Shown here: positions 1 through 9,300 of the stretch, piece after piece
Layout of the letters: every line of letters begins with the position of its first letter
Position numbering within the stretch: the stretch's first letter is position 1
Source of the DNA: Burkholderiales bacterium
Lineage (GTDB): Bacteria > Pseudomonadota > Gammaproteobacteria > Burkholderiales > JAEUOS01
DNA: 64,000 bases
Assembly (NCBI GenBank): GCA_947473125.1
Contig: CANJDH010000004.1
Location: 34,825 to 98,824, forward strand
Reading direction: 5' to 3'
Notes under the pieces: generated by a model
The model's database searches: none
Told to the model about the DNA's origin: nothing
What the model saw: only the letters and a program-made list of their open reading frames with translations
Program-made: the position numbers and the translations under genes

Positions 1-847
1 CGCCGCACTCCTCAAACACGGCGTCGTAGACCGCGTCTTCACCGGCCAAGGCCGCGGTGTGCGACATCGCTGCGCGCGCGCCCGCCGCGGTGCGCCCGAC
101 CTTGACGATCACCACCGGTTTTTTTGCGTCGCGCGCCGCCAGCAAGGCGTGGCGCAGGCGCGGGCCGTCGCGGCAGCCTTCGAGGTAGGCCAGTATCACT
201 TCGGTCTCATCGTCATGCGCGAACCATTCGATCACGTCGGCCGCCTGCACCCCCGCTTCATTGCCGGTGGTAACCCAGTGCGACAAGCCGAGGCCGCCCT
301 TGCGCGCCATCGAATAGGCATAGCCGCCGAAGGCGCCGCTCTGGCTCACCAGCCCGATCTTGCCGACCGGCGGCACCCCGGCCAGCGGCCCCGGCGAAAA
401 CGTCGCGAACAGGCGCGCACGCAGGTTCATCACGCCCAGGCAGTTGGGGCCGACCAGCAGCATACCGGCATCGTCCGCAATCTTTGCCATGTTGGCCTGT
501 TGCGCGACGCCGTCGCCGCCGACTTCGGCAAAACCCGAGGTGAACATGATGGCCGCCTTGACGCCGGCCTGCACACATTCACGCATCACCTGTTCGGCAT
601 GGGCCACCGGCACCGCGATGATGGCGAGGTCGACCGCGCCACCGGCATCGAGAATGCTGCGCACCGCCGGCAGGCCCTGGATCTCGGACGCCTGCGGATG
701 CACCGGAATCACCCGACCCGCATAACCCAGCGTGCTGAGCAGCGCCACCGGCACGCCGCCGACCTTGTGCTGGTTGGTGGAGGCACCAATGATAGCCACC
801 GATTGCGGGCGCAGCAGGGCATCGAGGGAAAGTGGTGCGTGCGACAT
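1..847 (-). CDS. NDP-forming acyl-CoA synthetase / CoA-binding protein (3' part beyond window edge)
   Basis: This open frame starts at ATG 847 and runs off the left edge, so only about 282 N-terminal residues are visible; the ORF track omits it for that reason. The N-terminus reads SVAIIGASTNQHKVGG followed by IPVHP, the Rossmann-type CoA-binding domain of succinyl-CoA synthetase alpha-like proteins. It continues with VGPNCLG and a stretch typical of the succinyl-CoA ligase-like domain (GLVSQSGAFG). The family makes acyl-CoA from carboxylate, CoA and ATP or ADP. The start lies 7 bp after the stop of the nitronate monooxygenase gene, so the two are probably cotranscribed with the upstream TctC receptor. 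An ATP-grasp domain probably lies outside the window. The family is clear; the substrate is unknown. Confidence 0.85.
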   Translation of the reverse strand, partial: MSHAPLSLDALLRPQSVAIIGASTNQHKVGGVPVALLSTLGYAGRVIPVHPQASEIQGLPAVRSILDAGGAVDLAIIAVPVAHAEQVMRECVQAGVKAAIMFTSGFAEVGGDGVAQQANMAKIADDAGMLLVGPNCLGVMNLRARLFATFSPGPLAGVPPVGKIGLVSQSGAFGGYAYSMARKGGLGLSHWVTTGNEAGVQAADVIEWFAHDDETEVILAYLEGCRDGPRLRHALLAARDAKKPVVIVKVGRTAAGARAAMSHTAALAGEDAVYDAVFEECG

Positions 848-854
848 TGAATCC

Positions 855-1964
855 TTAGCGATAAGAGGAGGACTGCGCAAACGCGGCCCGGGTCTCGCGC
901 ACCAGGCGCTCGACCACCTCGTGCACGGTCGTCAATTCGTTGAACCAGGCGCAGCTTTGCCCGAGCGCTTCATACACCAGCGGTTCCACCTGATGTTCCT
1001 CGATGGCGGCGAGCAATTCACCGGTAAGGGCATGCTGGTAGGGCATCGGCAGTTGTGCCGGGGCGCCCGGCGCCTCCCATTCATCGACCCAGGCGCTTTT
1101 GAGCACGCGGCACGGTTTGCCGCTGTGGGCGCGCGTCATCACCGTGTCTTCGCTGGTGGCCGCCAATACTTTCTTGAGTAACACCGGCGGGGTGTGGTAT
1201 TCACGCGTAGCGAGCCACGCGGTGCCGAGCCATGCGCCCTGCGCGCCCATGGTAAGCGCCGCGGCAATCTGCGCGCCGTGGCCGATGCCGCCGGCCGCCA
1301 GCACCGGGGTGTTGCCGGCGGCCTGGACGATCTGCGGCACCAGCGTGAAGGTGCCGACCGGGCCGGTGTGGCCACCGGCATCGTTGCCCTGCGCAACCAG
1401 CACATCCACCCCGGCAGCGAGCGCGGGCACCACATGGCGTACCGAGCCGATCAGCGCGAAGCTCACCTTGCCGCGCGCTTTTGCCGCGGCAATCACTTCG
1501 CGCGGCAGGCCGACTGCGGTGGCAACGGCGTTGACGTCGGATGCCAGCACCGCCTCGGTCTGGTCGCGAAACAGCTTCTGGTTGCGCAACACATGCGAGA
1601 AAAAATGCGGTTTGGTTTGGTCCGGCACGGCGTATTTTTTGCGCAAGCCTTCTACAAACGCGACGCTGGCAGCCGGCAGCTTGGCCTTGGCAGACTCGCG
1701 GTCCGGTTCGTCCGCCGCCAGCGCCGGATACATGATGTCGACGCCGAACGGCCGTGCGCCGATGCGTGCGCGAATCTCTTTCAGGTCGGCTTCGATCCGG
1801 TCCGGCATTTCGCGTGCCGCGCCGAATACCGGGAAGCCACCGGCCTCTGCCAGCGCCACGGTAACGTCGACCGAATGCGAAAACCCGAAAATCGGCACCT
1901 CGATGCCGAGGCGCTCGCACAGGGCGTTGCGCAAGGCGTCGGGCAAACCATCAGGCAAACCCAC
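855..1964 (-). CDS. nitronate monooxygenase (2-nitropropane dioxygenase family)
   Basis: An FMN-dependent TIM-barrel enzyme of the nitronate monooxygenase/enoyl reductase superfamily, about 369 aa. Supporting motifs are VLVAQGNDAGGHTG (FMN-phosphate loop), PVLAAGGIGHGAQI and the following GAWLGTAWLAT. The track start at 2009 lies inside the preceding TctC gene. I choose GTG 1964 because it sits 2 bp after the TctC stop and leads straight into the conserved LGIEVPIFGFSHS segment, which suggests translational coupling. Known members oxidise nitronates such as propionate 3-nitronate; many homologues beside CoA ligases have no proven substrate. The context (receptor, oxygenase, CoA ligase) suggests uptake and activation of a small carboxylate, which is inference. 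Confidence 0.85.
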   Translation of the reverse strand: MGLPDGLPDALRNALCERLGIEVPIFGFSHSVDVTVALAEAGGFPVFGAAREMPDRIEADLKEIRARIGARPFGVDIMYPALAADEPDRESAKAKLPAASVAFVEGLRKKYAVPDQTKPHFFSHVLRNQKLFRDQTEAVLASDVNAVATAVGLPREVIAAAKARGKVSFALIGSVRHVVPALAAGVDVLVAQGNDAGGHTGPVGTFTLVPQIVQAAGNTPVLAAGGIGHGAQIAAALTMGAQGAWLGTAWLATREYHTPPVLLKKVLAATSEDTVMTRAHSGKPCRVLKSAWVDEWEAPGAPAQLPMPYQHALTGELLAAIEEHQVEPLVYEALGQSCAWFNELTTVHEVVERLVRETRAAFAQSSSYR

Positions 1965-1966
1965 GT

Positions 1967-2935
1967 TCAGTCGAGCTTGATGTTGCCGGCCTTGATCACC
2001 GCGGCCCACTTGTCGGTGTCGGACGCGATCAGCCGGCTCATTTCAGCCACCGTCATCGGTTGCCCGACTTCACCGCCGAGCTTTTCCATTTTTTCCCTGA
2101 CGTCGGGCATCGCCAGCACCTTGGAAAAGTCCGCATTGATTTTGTCGAGCACCTCCTTGGGTGCACCGGAGCGGGTAAAAAACGCATACCAGGGCAATAC
2201 GCCGGCCTCGGCGTAGCCAGCTTCAGCCATGGTCGGCACATTCGGCAGTTGTTTTGAGCGCTGCGGGCTGATCACGCCAAGCGCCTTCAACTTGCCGCTT
2301 TGCACATGCTGTGTGATCAGGCCGATCGAGACGAAGGCCACGTCAAGCTGGCCGCCGATCAGGTCGGTCACCACCTGCGGCTGGCCCTTGTAGCCGATCG
2401 ACGTGAGCTGGATGCCGGCGACCTGCTTCAACAATTCCGTCGACAGGTGAATCGACGAACCGGTACCGGGATTGCCATAGTTCATGCCGGGCTTGGCCTT
2501 GGCCAGCGCCACAAACTCCTTGAGTGTATTGGCCGGCGAGTTGGCCGGCACCAGGATGGCGGAGGTGGTCCAGGCGGCGATGCCGAGTCCGTTGAAGTCC
2601 TTTTTCGGGTCCCAGCCGGCGTTGGTCGACAGACTAGGGTTCGCAGTCAGCGCAGGGCCGGTGATCAGCCAGGTATAGCCGTCGGGTGCCGCCTTGGCCA
2701 CCGCGTCGGTGCCGATGTTCGAGTTGGCGCCGGGGCGCGCTTCGGTGATGAAGGGCTGACCCCACATGACGGAGAGCTTGTCGGTGATGACGCGCCCGAC
2801 CACATCGACAATACCGCCGGCCGGGTAAGGCACGATCACCTTGATCGGCTTGTTCGGAAAAGTGCCTTGTGCCTGCACGCCGCAGGCGCCAAGCGCCAGA
2901 ATCATCGCGCCCGCAATCTTCGCTATGCTTCGCAT
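1967..2935 (-). CDS. Bug/TctC family tripartite tricarboxylate transporter substrate-binding protein
   Basis: A periplasmic receptor of 322 aa with a Sec signal peptide (MRSIAKIAGAMILALGACGVQAQ) followed by the family hallmark FPNKPIKVIVPYPAGG. Later hallmarks are APDGYTWL, NYGNPGTGSS, a YKG loop and LPNVPTMAEAGY. Bug proteins bind small carboxylates or aromatic acids between two lobes. The track ORF begins at 3430, but that extension overlaps the divergent acyl-CoA dehydrogenase; ATG 2935 has a GAGGAG ribosome site just upstream. No TctA or TctB membrane genes are nearby, so it is one of the orphan receptors common in Burkholderiales. It heads a probable operon with the nitronate monooxygenase and CoA ligase. 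Confidence 0.93.
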   Translation of the reverse strand: MRSIAKIAGAMILALGACGVQAQGTFPNKPIKVIVPYPAGGIVDVVGRVITDKLSVMWGQPFITEARPGANSNIGTDAVAKAAPDGYTWLITGPALTANPSLSTNAGWDPKKDFNGLGIAAWTTSAILVPANSPANTLKEFVALAKAKPGMNYGNPGTGSSIHLSTELLKQVAGIQLTSIGYKGQPQVVTDLIGGQLDVAFVSIGLITQHVQSGKLKALGVISPQRSKQLPNVPTMAEAGYAEAGVLPWYAFFTRSGAPKEVLDKINADFSKVLAMPDVREKMEKLGGEVGQPMTVAEMSRLIASDTDKWAAVIKAGNIKLD

Positions 2936-2972
2936 GCTGTGTCTCCTCTTATATTTGGATGGACTATACCTG

Positions 2973-4262
2973 ATGGACTTCGACTCTTCTGCGCGTGCGC
3001 AAGAATGGCTGGGCCGCCTGCAAGCCTTTTTCGACACCGAGATCCTGCCGCGCAATCGCGAATGGATCGAGCATGTGGTGCGGCGCGGTGAACCCGCCCC
3101 CTTCATGCCGGCACTGCAGGCGAAGGCGCGCGCCGCCGGTCTGTGGAACCTGGGTCTGCCCGACCTCGCCCCGGACGAACCGGGCACGCGCCTCACCAAC
3201 CTCGAGTACGCGCCGCTGGCCGAACTGCTCGGGCGCGTGTTCTGGGCCTCGGAAGCCTTCAATTGCCACCCGCCGGACGTGCCCAACATGATCACGCTGC
3301 AGCACGCCTGCACGCCGGCCCAGAAGGAGCGCTGGCTGCGGCCCTTGCTCGAAGGCCGGACGCGCTCGGCCTTCGCGATGACCGAGCCGGCGGTGGCGTC
3401 GTCGGACGCGACCAACATCGCCTGCCGCATCGAAGCACGCGGCGATGACTACGTGATCAGCGGCCGCAAGTGGTTTTCCACCGGCGCCGCGCACCCGCGC
3501 TGTTCGATGCTGATGGTGATGGGGCGCATCGCCGACGGCGCCGGACACGCCGCAGATGGCGCGGCAACCGACGCTGCGGTCGGCATCAACCGCACCAGCC
3601 GCCATTCGATGATCATGGTACCGATGGATGCGCCGGGCGTGCGCCTGGTGCGCAACATCCGCTGGATGGGTTGCGATGACCATGTGGCCCCGATCGGCGA
3701 AATCGATTTTGTCGATGTGCGGGTCCCCAAGGAAAACCTGCTCGGCAAGCCCGGCGACGGCTTCAGGCTGGCGCAAGTGCGCCTCGGCCCGGCGCGCGTG
3801 CACCACTGCATGCGCTCGCTCGGCCTGTGCGAAATGCTGGTGCAGTTGATGATGGCGCGCGCCAGGGAGCGCCGCGCCTTTGGGCGCGCCGTGATCGACT
3901 ACGACACGGTGCAGCGCTGGATCGCCGAAGCGCGCGTTGGCATCGAGCAGGCGCGCCTGTTGACGCTGCGCTGCGCCTGGCTACTGGATCGCGACGGCCA
4001 CCACGGCGCGTGGCGCGACGTGTCGCTGGTGAAAATTGCCGTACCCAACCTGCTGCAGACCATCGCCGACCGCGCCATCCAGGTGTTCGGCGCCATGGGC
4101 GGCTCGGACGACACGCCGATCCACCAGGCCCTCGCCTGGGGCCGCCTGCTGCGCATCGGCGACGGCCCCGACGAAGTGCACTACCGGCAGATCTTCAAGA
4201 TGGAGCCGCCTGCGCCGTGGAGTGTGGCGGACTCTCCCTACGTGATGCCTGGCCCGGCCTGA
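2973..4262 (+). CDS. acyl-CoA dehydrogenase family protein
   Basis: An FAD-dependent acyl-CoA dehydrogenase of 429 aa, most like the ACAD10/ACAD11 branch. Visible motifs are FAMTEPAVASSDATNI (FAD/substrate loop), GRKWFSTGA, the central beta domain ending in VPKENLLGKPGDGF, and the C-terminal helical region RRAFGRAVIDYDTVQ with IQVFGAMGGSDDTPIHQ. The expected product is a 2-enoyl-CoA. ATG 2973 is chosen because the track start (2841) would run into the divergent TctC gene; only 37 bp separate the two starts, so the divergent promoters must be very close or overlap coding sequence. A role in degrading the acid imported or activated by the neighbouring operon is plausible but inferred. Confidence 0.9.
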   Translation: MDFDSSARAQEWLGRLQAFFDTEILPRNREWIEHVVRRGEPAPFMPALQAKARAAGLWNLGLPDLAPDEPGTRLTNLEYAPLAELLGRVFWASEAFNCHPPDVPNMITLQHACTPAQKERWLRPLLEGRTRSAFAMTEPAVASSDATNIACRIEARGDDYVISGRKWFSTGAAHPRCSMLMVMGRIADGAGHAADGAATDAAVGINRTSRHSMIMVPMDAPGVRLVRNIRWMGCDDHVAPIGEIDFVDVRVPKENLLGKPGDGFRLAQVRLGPARVHHCMRSLGLCEMLVQLMMARARERRAFGRAVIDYDTVQRWIAEARVGIEQARLLTLRCAWLLDRDGHHGAWRDVSLVKIAVPNLLQTIADRAIQVFGAMGGSDDTPIHQALAWGRLLRIGDGPDEVHYRQIFKMEPPAPWSVADSPYVMPGPA

Positions 4263-4310
4263 GTGGCCCTGGAGGGTGCGTGCAAGGGGCGGGCGTGCAA
4301 GCCCTGCGCC

Positions 4311-4964
4311 TTAGCGCGGGCCCGTGGCCGCTTCGTTGACGTTGTTCTTGGCCACAAGCGCCTTGATCAGCCCGTCGACGCCATTGGACGCGATCGCGCC
4401 CTGAAACTGGCCCTTGTAGACCTCGACCAGGCGCGCGCCAAAGACGGCGAAATCGATCACCTTCCAGGTGCCGTCGACCTGCTCCAGGTAGTAGTCGATC
4501 GGAATCGGCTCCGCGCCGCCGGCACTCACCAGCGAGCGCACTGTGGCGTCGGTATCGCCGGGCTGCACGCGCAGCGGCCGGTATTCGATCCGGGTGTCCG
4601 GCTTGTAACCGGCGAATGCACCGGCATAGGTGTTGGTCAGCAGGCGTTTGAACTCGTAGCCCAGCGCCTGGCGCTGCTCGGGCGTAATGCGCGACCAGTG
4701 CGGGCCGAGCGTTGCCTGGGTCATGCGCGCAATGTTCACATACGGCATGACCTTGCCGTCGACCAGGGCGTTGATGCGCCGCCGGTCGCCGCCCTGGATC
4801 GCCTTGTCGGCATTGAGCTCGGCCGTCACTTCCCCTACGGCGCGCTTGATGGTGGCATCGGGCGCCTCTTGCGCGATCGCGACACCGCCACACAGTATCA
4901 GCGCCAGACTGGCTGCCACGAGCCGCTTCAGGCTTGGCCGAATTGCATTGAACCAGGTTTTCAT
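4311..4964 (-). CDS. MlaC-type phospholipid-binding periplasmic protein (ABC transporter auxiliary)
   Basis: A 217-aa protein with a signal peptide (SLKRLVAASLALILCGGVAIAQ) and the MlaC/Ttg2D fold signature: YVNIARMTQATLGPHW, TPEQRQALGYEFKRLL, then IPIDYYLEQVDGTWKVIDF and GVDGLIKALVAKN. MlaC ferries phospholipid between the outer-membrane MlaA complex and the inner-membrane MlaFEDB transporter. ATG 4964 is used rather than the track start because it begins the signal peptide. Unlike the usual mla operon, no mlaE, mlaF or mlaD gene is adjacent. It is convergent with the acyl-CoA dehydrogenase. The family is secure; an in vivo role in lipid asymmetry is inferred. Confidence 0.88.
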   Translation of the reverse strand: MKTWFNAIRPSLKRLVAASLALILCGGVAIAQEAPDATIKRAVGEVTAELNADKAIQGGDRRRINALVDGKVMPYVNIARMTQATLGPHWSRITPEQRQALGYEFKRLLTNTYAGAFAGYKPDTRIEYRPLRVQPGDTDATVRSLVSAGGAEPIPIDYYLEQVDGTWKVIDFAVFGARLVEVYKGQFQGAIASNGVDGLIKALVAKNNVNEAATGPR

Positions 4965-5276
4965 GCTTGTTTGCCTACGCTCCAGAGAGATTGCCGACAA
5001 CCCGAAACGGGTTTGTCTGTGACAAACGCCGCAGGGCGGCAATCGGTGCACCAGACTCGGGCGAAAATGGTGTTAACAACTGTGTCGTTGCGGCGCCGAT
5101 GCCCCACGTCTCAGGAAGCAGACCATTGCAGACTCCCGTGGCTGACCGGCGCCACCCGGCGCCCTCGATAAGCGCCGCAAAATACGCAAATTCAATGGAC
5201 GCACAATCGCGTAAGGCCCTATATTCGGGGAAGGCGGGGAAACATGGCGGCGTTGCGCCGCGGGAGAACACATAAC
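4965..5276. other. intergenic region between divergent mlaC-like gene and sensor operon
   Basis: About 310 bp without a convincing gene. It should contain the promoters of the MlaC-like gene and of the binding-protein/kinase operon, but I see no clear sigma-70 boxes or operator. An ATG at 5244 with GGGGA just upstream is an alternative start for the next gene. Confidence 0.5.
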
Positions 5277-6377
5277 ATGCCTCACACCATTGATCGCGTC
5301 CCGGGCGCCGGGGCGCCGCGCGCGGCCGAAGGCACAGGCAGCATCACGCGCCGCGGCCTGCTGCGCGCCATGGGAGGAGTGTCGGCCGCGCTGGCGCTAC
5401 CGACACCGACAATCGGCGTCGCCCAGACCGCGGCGCCCACCCCGGTCACCCTCAGCGTGCCCGGCCCGGGCAACTCGGTATCGATGCCTTTGGAGCTGGC
5501 CGTCAAACTCGGCCTGGATCGCGCCGAAGGCCTTGCAGTGCGCATGCGCTTTGTCGGCGGCGGCGGCGTCGCCATCAAGGAGCTGCTCTCGGGCAACACC
5601 GACTTTGCGGTCTTCGGGCTGCCCGCCGCCATGGGCACGAATGTCGGCGAACGCCGCCTGGTGGCACTGGCCGCGCTGGACGACCTGCCGCTCTACACCC
5701 TGATGGTGCGCGCCGACCTGGCCGGCAGCGTCAAGTCGGTGGCCGACCTGAAGGGGCGCGTGATCGGCATCCACAGCAACTCCCTGTCGACCAAGACCAC
5801 TTCGCATCTTCTCGCCGACCTGGTGCTGCGCACCCACAATGTGGCCCCGGACGGCGTACGTTATATCGCCGCCGGCCAAAGCTGGGAAACCCAGAGCGCC
5901 GCCTTTATCAGCAAGACTGTCGATGCCTCGATGTGCGACGAGCCGTTCGGCACACGTCTCGCCGAGGAGCGCCTGGCATTCCAGCTGTTCAGTACCGGCA
6001 ACCCAGCGGATGCGCGCACCACGCCGGGCGCGGGCTTTTTGCGCGCCACCCTGATCGCACGTGCCGACCTGGTCAGTGCCCGCGCCGGCCTGGCCGAGCG
6101 CATGGTGAAGGTGGTGCAACGTGCACTGGCTGAACTGGCGCGCCGCACGCCCGAGCAGATCGCCGATGTGCTCGAACTCCCCGCTGCCGAACGCAAGGCC
6201 TTCGTCGCCGTGTTCAGGAAGTATCCGCGCCAATACAGCACCGACGGCAAATTTTCGACGGCGCAGCTGCGTGACACCGAAGCCTTCTTTCGCGCCAGCA
6301 CGGCCGGCGACGCGGCGGCACAGCGTTTTGCGCTCGACTCCATGCTGGTAGACCGCTGGGCCGGGCGTAAACCCTGA
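5277..6377 (+). CDS. NMT1/SsuA-like ABC-type substrate-binding protein with Tat signal
   Basis: A protein of about 366 aa. Its N-terminus contains the twin-arginine motif SITRRGLLRAMGG followed by a hydrophobic stretch and QTAAP, so export by Tat is expected. The mature part resembles the NMT1/THI5/SsuA periplasmic binding family: an early GNSVSMPLELAVKLGLDRAEG, then IKELLSGNTDFAVFGLPA and VADLKGRVIGIHSNS. Members bind nitrate, sulfonates, taurine or thiamine precursors. There is no ABC permease or ATPase nearby; a multi-PAS histidine kinase starts 5 bp after the stop, which suggests a sensing rather than transport role (inference). Start choice is uncertain: ATG 5277 follows GGGAGA, ATG 5244 follows GGGGA. 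Confidence 0.82.
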   Translation: MPHTIDRVPGAGAPRAAEGTGSITRRGLLRAMGGVSAALALPTPTIGVAQTAAPTPVTLSVPGPGNSVSMPLELAVKLGLDRAEGLAVRMRFVGGGGVAIKELLSGNTDFAVFGLPAAMGTNVGERRLVALAALDDLPLYTLMVRADLAGSVKSVADLKGRVIGIHSNSLSTKTTSHLLADLVLRTHNVAPDGVRYIAAGQSWETQSAAFISKTVDASMCDEPFGTRLAEERLAFQLFSTGNPADARTTPGAGFLRATLIARADLVSARAGLAERMVKVVQRALAELARRTPEQIADVLELPAAERKAFVAVFRKYPRQYSTDGKFSTAQLRDTEAFFRASTAGDAAAQRFALDSMLVDRWAGRKP

Positions 6378-6382
6378 GAACC

Positions 6383-9300
6383 ATGTTCGCCAAATCCGCC
6401 TCCCTGCGCAGAAGCCTTGCATGGCGCCTGCTGGTCGCCCTGGCGATCGCACTGGTAGTCACTGCGTTAGGGATTGCCCTGGCGTCGCGCCTCATCGGCA
6501 GTTCCGTGGGTCGGCATCAGCTTGATACCGCCGCGGGTCACTTCAAGGCGCGCATCACCGGCATGGAGAGCGATTGGCGCTTACAGGCCGAGGCGTTCCG
6601 CTCCCAACTGCTGGTAAGCCGGGTACTGGAGGAGCCTGACGTGCGCCTCCTGCGGGCACGCCTCACTGCGTTCAGCACGGCCCTCGGCGGGGAAGGCACG
6701 TTCAGCCACATCGTGCTCACGGATGCCGCCAACCACATCGTGCACAGCACACGCACGCGCTCCGCGCAGGATCTCGAACTGCCGGCCGCAAGCGCGCAGC
6801 CGGCCTGGATTTTCGGCCAACTCGACCAAACGCTGTATCGCTCGTTCAGCCTGCCGGTGACCCTGGCGAGCGGCCGCGGCCACCTTTTCCTGTTCGCCCC
6901 GGTCGACAATGCGCTACTCGGGCGCAATGTATATCCCGACACTGCGGTTTGCCTGCTCTGGAAGGGCCAGGTGGTTGCGGAATCCCCTGCCCTGTCAGCG
7001 GCCGGCGATCCGGCTCCGCCGACAACCTCGACGCGCCTGATGAACTGGAGCGACGAACCTGCCGGCCCGCAGATTCGCATTGAGCGGCGCATCATCCTGC
7101 CACTGGGCGTGTGGCAGGTGCTGGGCATTGCGGCGTTGGCGTTGTTGGCCATCGGCCTGCTGGTGTGGTTAAGCCTGGGCCGCTGGCTGGCAAGGCAGTC
7201 GCGGCGCCTCACCGCCCTGGAGCAAGGCACTGCAGATTTTGTCGCGGCCGGCGGGCTCACGGAGGCCGTGCTGCGCAAGCTCGATGAGGCTGCGGACAGC
7301 CGCCGTGATGAAATATCGAAACTGGCCAGTGCAGCACGCAAGGCGATGCAAAACACCGGGCGCCAGGAGAGATTGCTCCAGCAGGAACAGCAGCGCATGC
7401 GCGACATGGCGGAGCTGTCGTCGGACTGGTTCTGGGAGCAGGACGCCGATTACCGGTTTACCTTCATGTCGGAATCCCTGCTGGCAATCAACGGTACGCA
7501 CGCCTCATCCATCGTCGGCAAGTTGCGCTGGGAGTTGCCGGTGTCTGCTGTCGATGACAAGATGTGGGCCGAACATCGTGCCCTGCTGGACCGGCGCGAA
7601 CCGTTCCGCGACTTCGAGTACCGTTTTTTGAACGACAACAGCGAGGTGCGCTGGTCTTCCGTCAGCGGCAAGCCGTTGTTCGATACCGATAGCCATTTCA
7701 CCGGCTATCGCGGCACCGGGCGCGACATCACCGAGCGGATGCATGGCGCCGCCCAATTGCGCGAGAGCGAGAGCCGCTCCCGTGCATTGCTCGAGCTGTC
7801 TTCCGACTGGTACTGGGAAATGGACGCCCGGCACCGCCTGACCCGGCGCGAGGGCGCGGTGCTGTCAAGGTTCGGCGTCAGGGCCGAGCAGGATCTCGGC
7901 AAGACCCATTGGGAGCTGGGCTACATCAACATTGACGACAACCAATGGAGCGCACACCGGGCCCTGCTGGAACGACACGAAGAATTTCGCGAAATGCTCG
8001 TCGGGCGCCCCGGGGCCGACGGCAACCTGATCTGGGCACGGCTCAGCGGCCGGCCGCGTTATGACGATCACGGTGCCTTCATCGGCTATCACGGCGTCGG
8101 CCGCGGCGTCACGGCGCAAGTCAACGCCGAGCGGGCGTTGCGCGACAACGAAGCGGAACTACGCCTCATCACCGACAGCGCGCCGGCATCGATCGGCTAT
8201 TTCGACCGGGATCTGGTCTTGCGATTTGCCAACCGCACCTGGGAAACCGTATTCAACCGCAAGGCAGCCGATACGGTGGGCAAGAACTTTCGCGACTTTG
8301 CCAGCCCGGCCACACTGCAGAAAGTCGATGCGCAATTTGAGAAGGCCCTGGGCGGCACCACGGTGAGTTACCGGCGCATCAATGATGCGCCGGGCGCGAT
8401 GGCAAGGGTTCTGGATTTCAGCCTGGTGCCGCATCGCGACGCGAGTGGCAACGTTGTGGGCTGCTACAGCATCGCGATCGATGTCACTGCCGTGACGGAA
8501 GCTCAGGAAGAAGTACGCAGCCTGCAGCACCTGTTCACGTCGACATTCCAGAATACGTCTGACCTGATGGCGATCTACCGGGTGGAATCGGATCGCCTCA
8601 TCATTGAAGGATTCAACCAGGCGCTCTGGCGTTTCTATGAAGCACGCTATGCGGGCATTGTCGTGTCCGACTGGGCCGGCAAGCCGATAAACCAGTTCTT
8701 GCGTGAAATCGTCGGCCTGACATCGGCGGAAACCGATGCCAGACTGGCCTCGTTCTGGAAATGTGTGCGCACTGCCGAAATGGTGCGCTACCAGACCGAC
8801 CTGCCGACACCGACCGGCACCCACCGGCGCGACTCGCTGCTGGTGCCGATCGCCGATACCACGGGCCGCGTCACCCACGTGTTTTACCGCGCGGCAGACA
8901 TCACCGAGCTGGCCCGGAAGGAAGAAGAATTGCAGGCGCTCAACGCCGGTCTGGAACGCAAGGTGGTGGCGCGCACCGCCGACCTCTCCGCCGCCAATCG
9001 CGAGCTCGAGGCATTCGCCTACGCGGTATCGCACGACCTGCGCACCCCCTTGCGCGGCATCGACGGTTTCAGCAAGCTGCTGGTCGATGAACTCGGCCCC
9101 TCGCTGGCGCCGAGCGGTGCCTCGCACCTGCAGCGGATTCGCCTTGGCATCCAGCGCATGGGCGACCTGATTGACGACCTGCTGCGCCTGTCGCGCGTAA
9201 CCCGTGGCCCACTCAAGCGCAGCCCGGTCGATCTCTCGGCGCTGGCCGCCGAAGTCGGCGCCGAGCTGGCGCGCCAGGCGCCGGGGCGCGATGTGGATTG

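Noticed and set aside
59-850. Long plus-strand ORFs over the first 2.2 kb (59-850, 1194-2216 and similar)
   Set aside because: They are antisense shadows of the CoA ligase and nitronate monooxygenase genes; composition is His/Arg/Gly-rich and no family motif is seen.
1967-3430. 487-aa version of the first TctC gene
   Set aside because: The N-terminal 165 residues overlap the divergent acyl-CoA dehydrogenase; a signal peptide and GAGGAG site mark ATG 2935 as the start.
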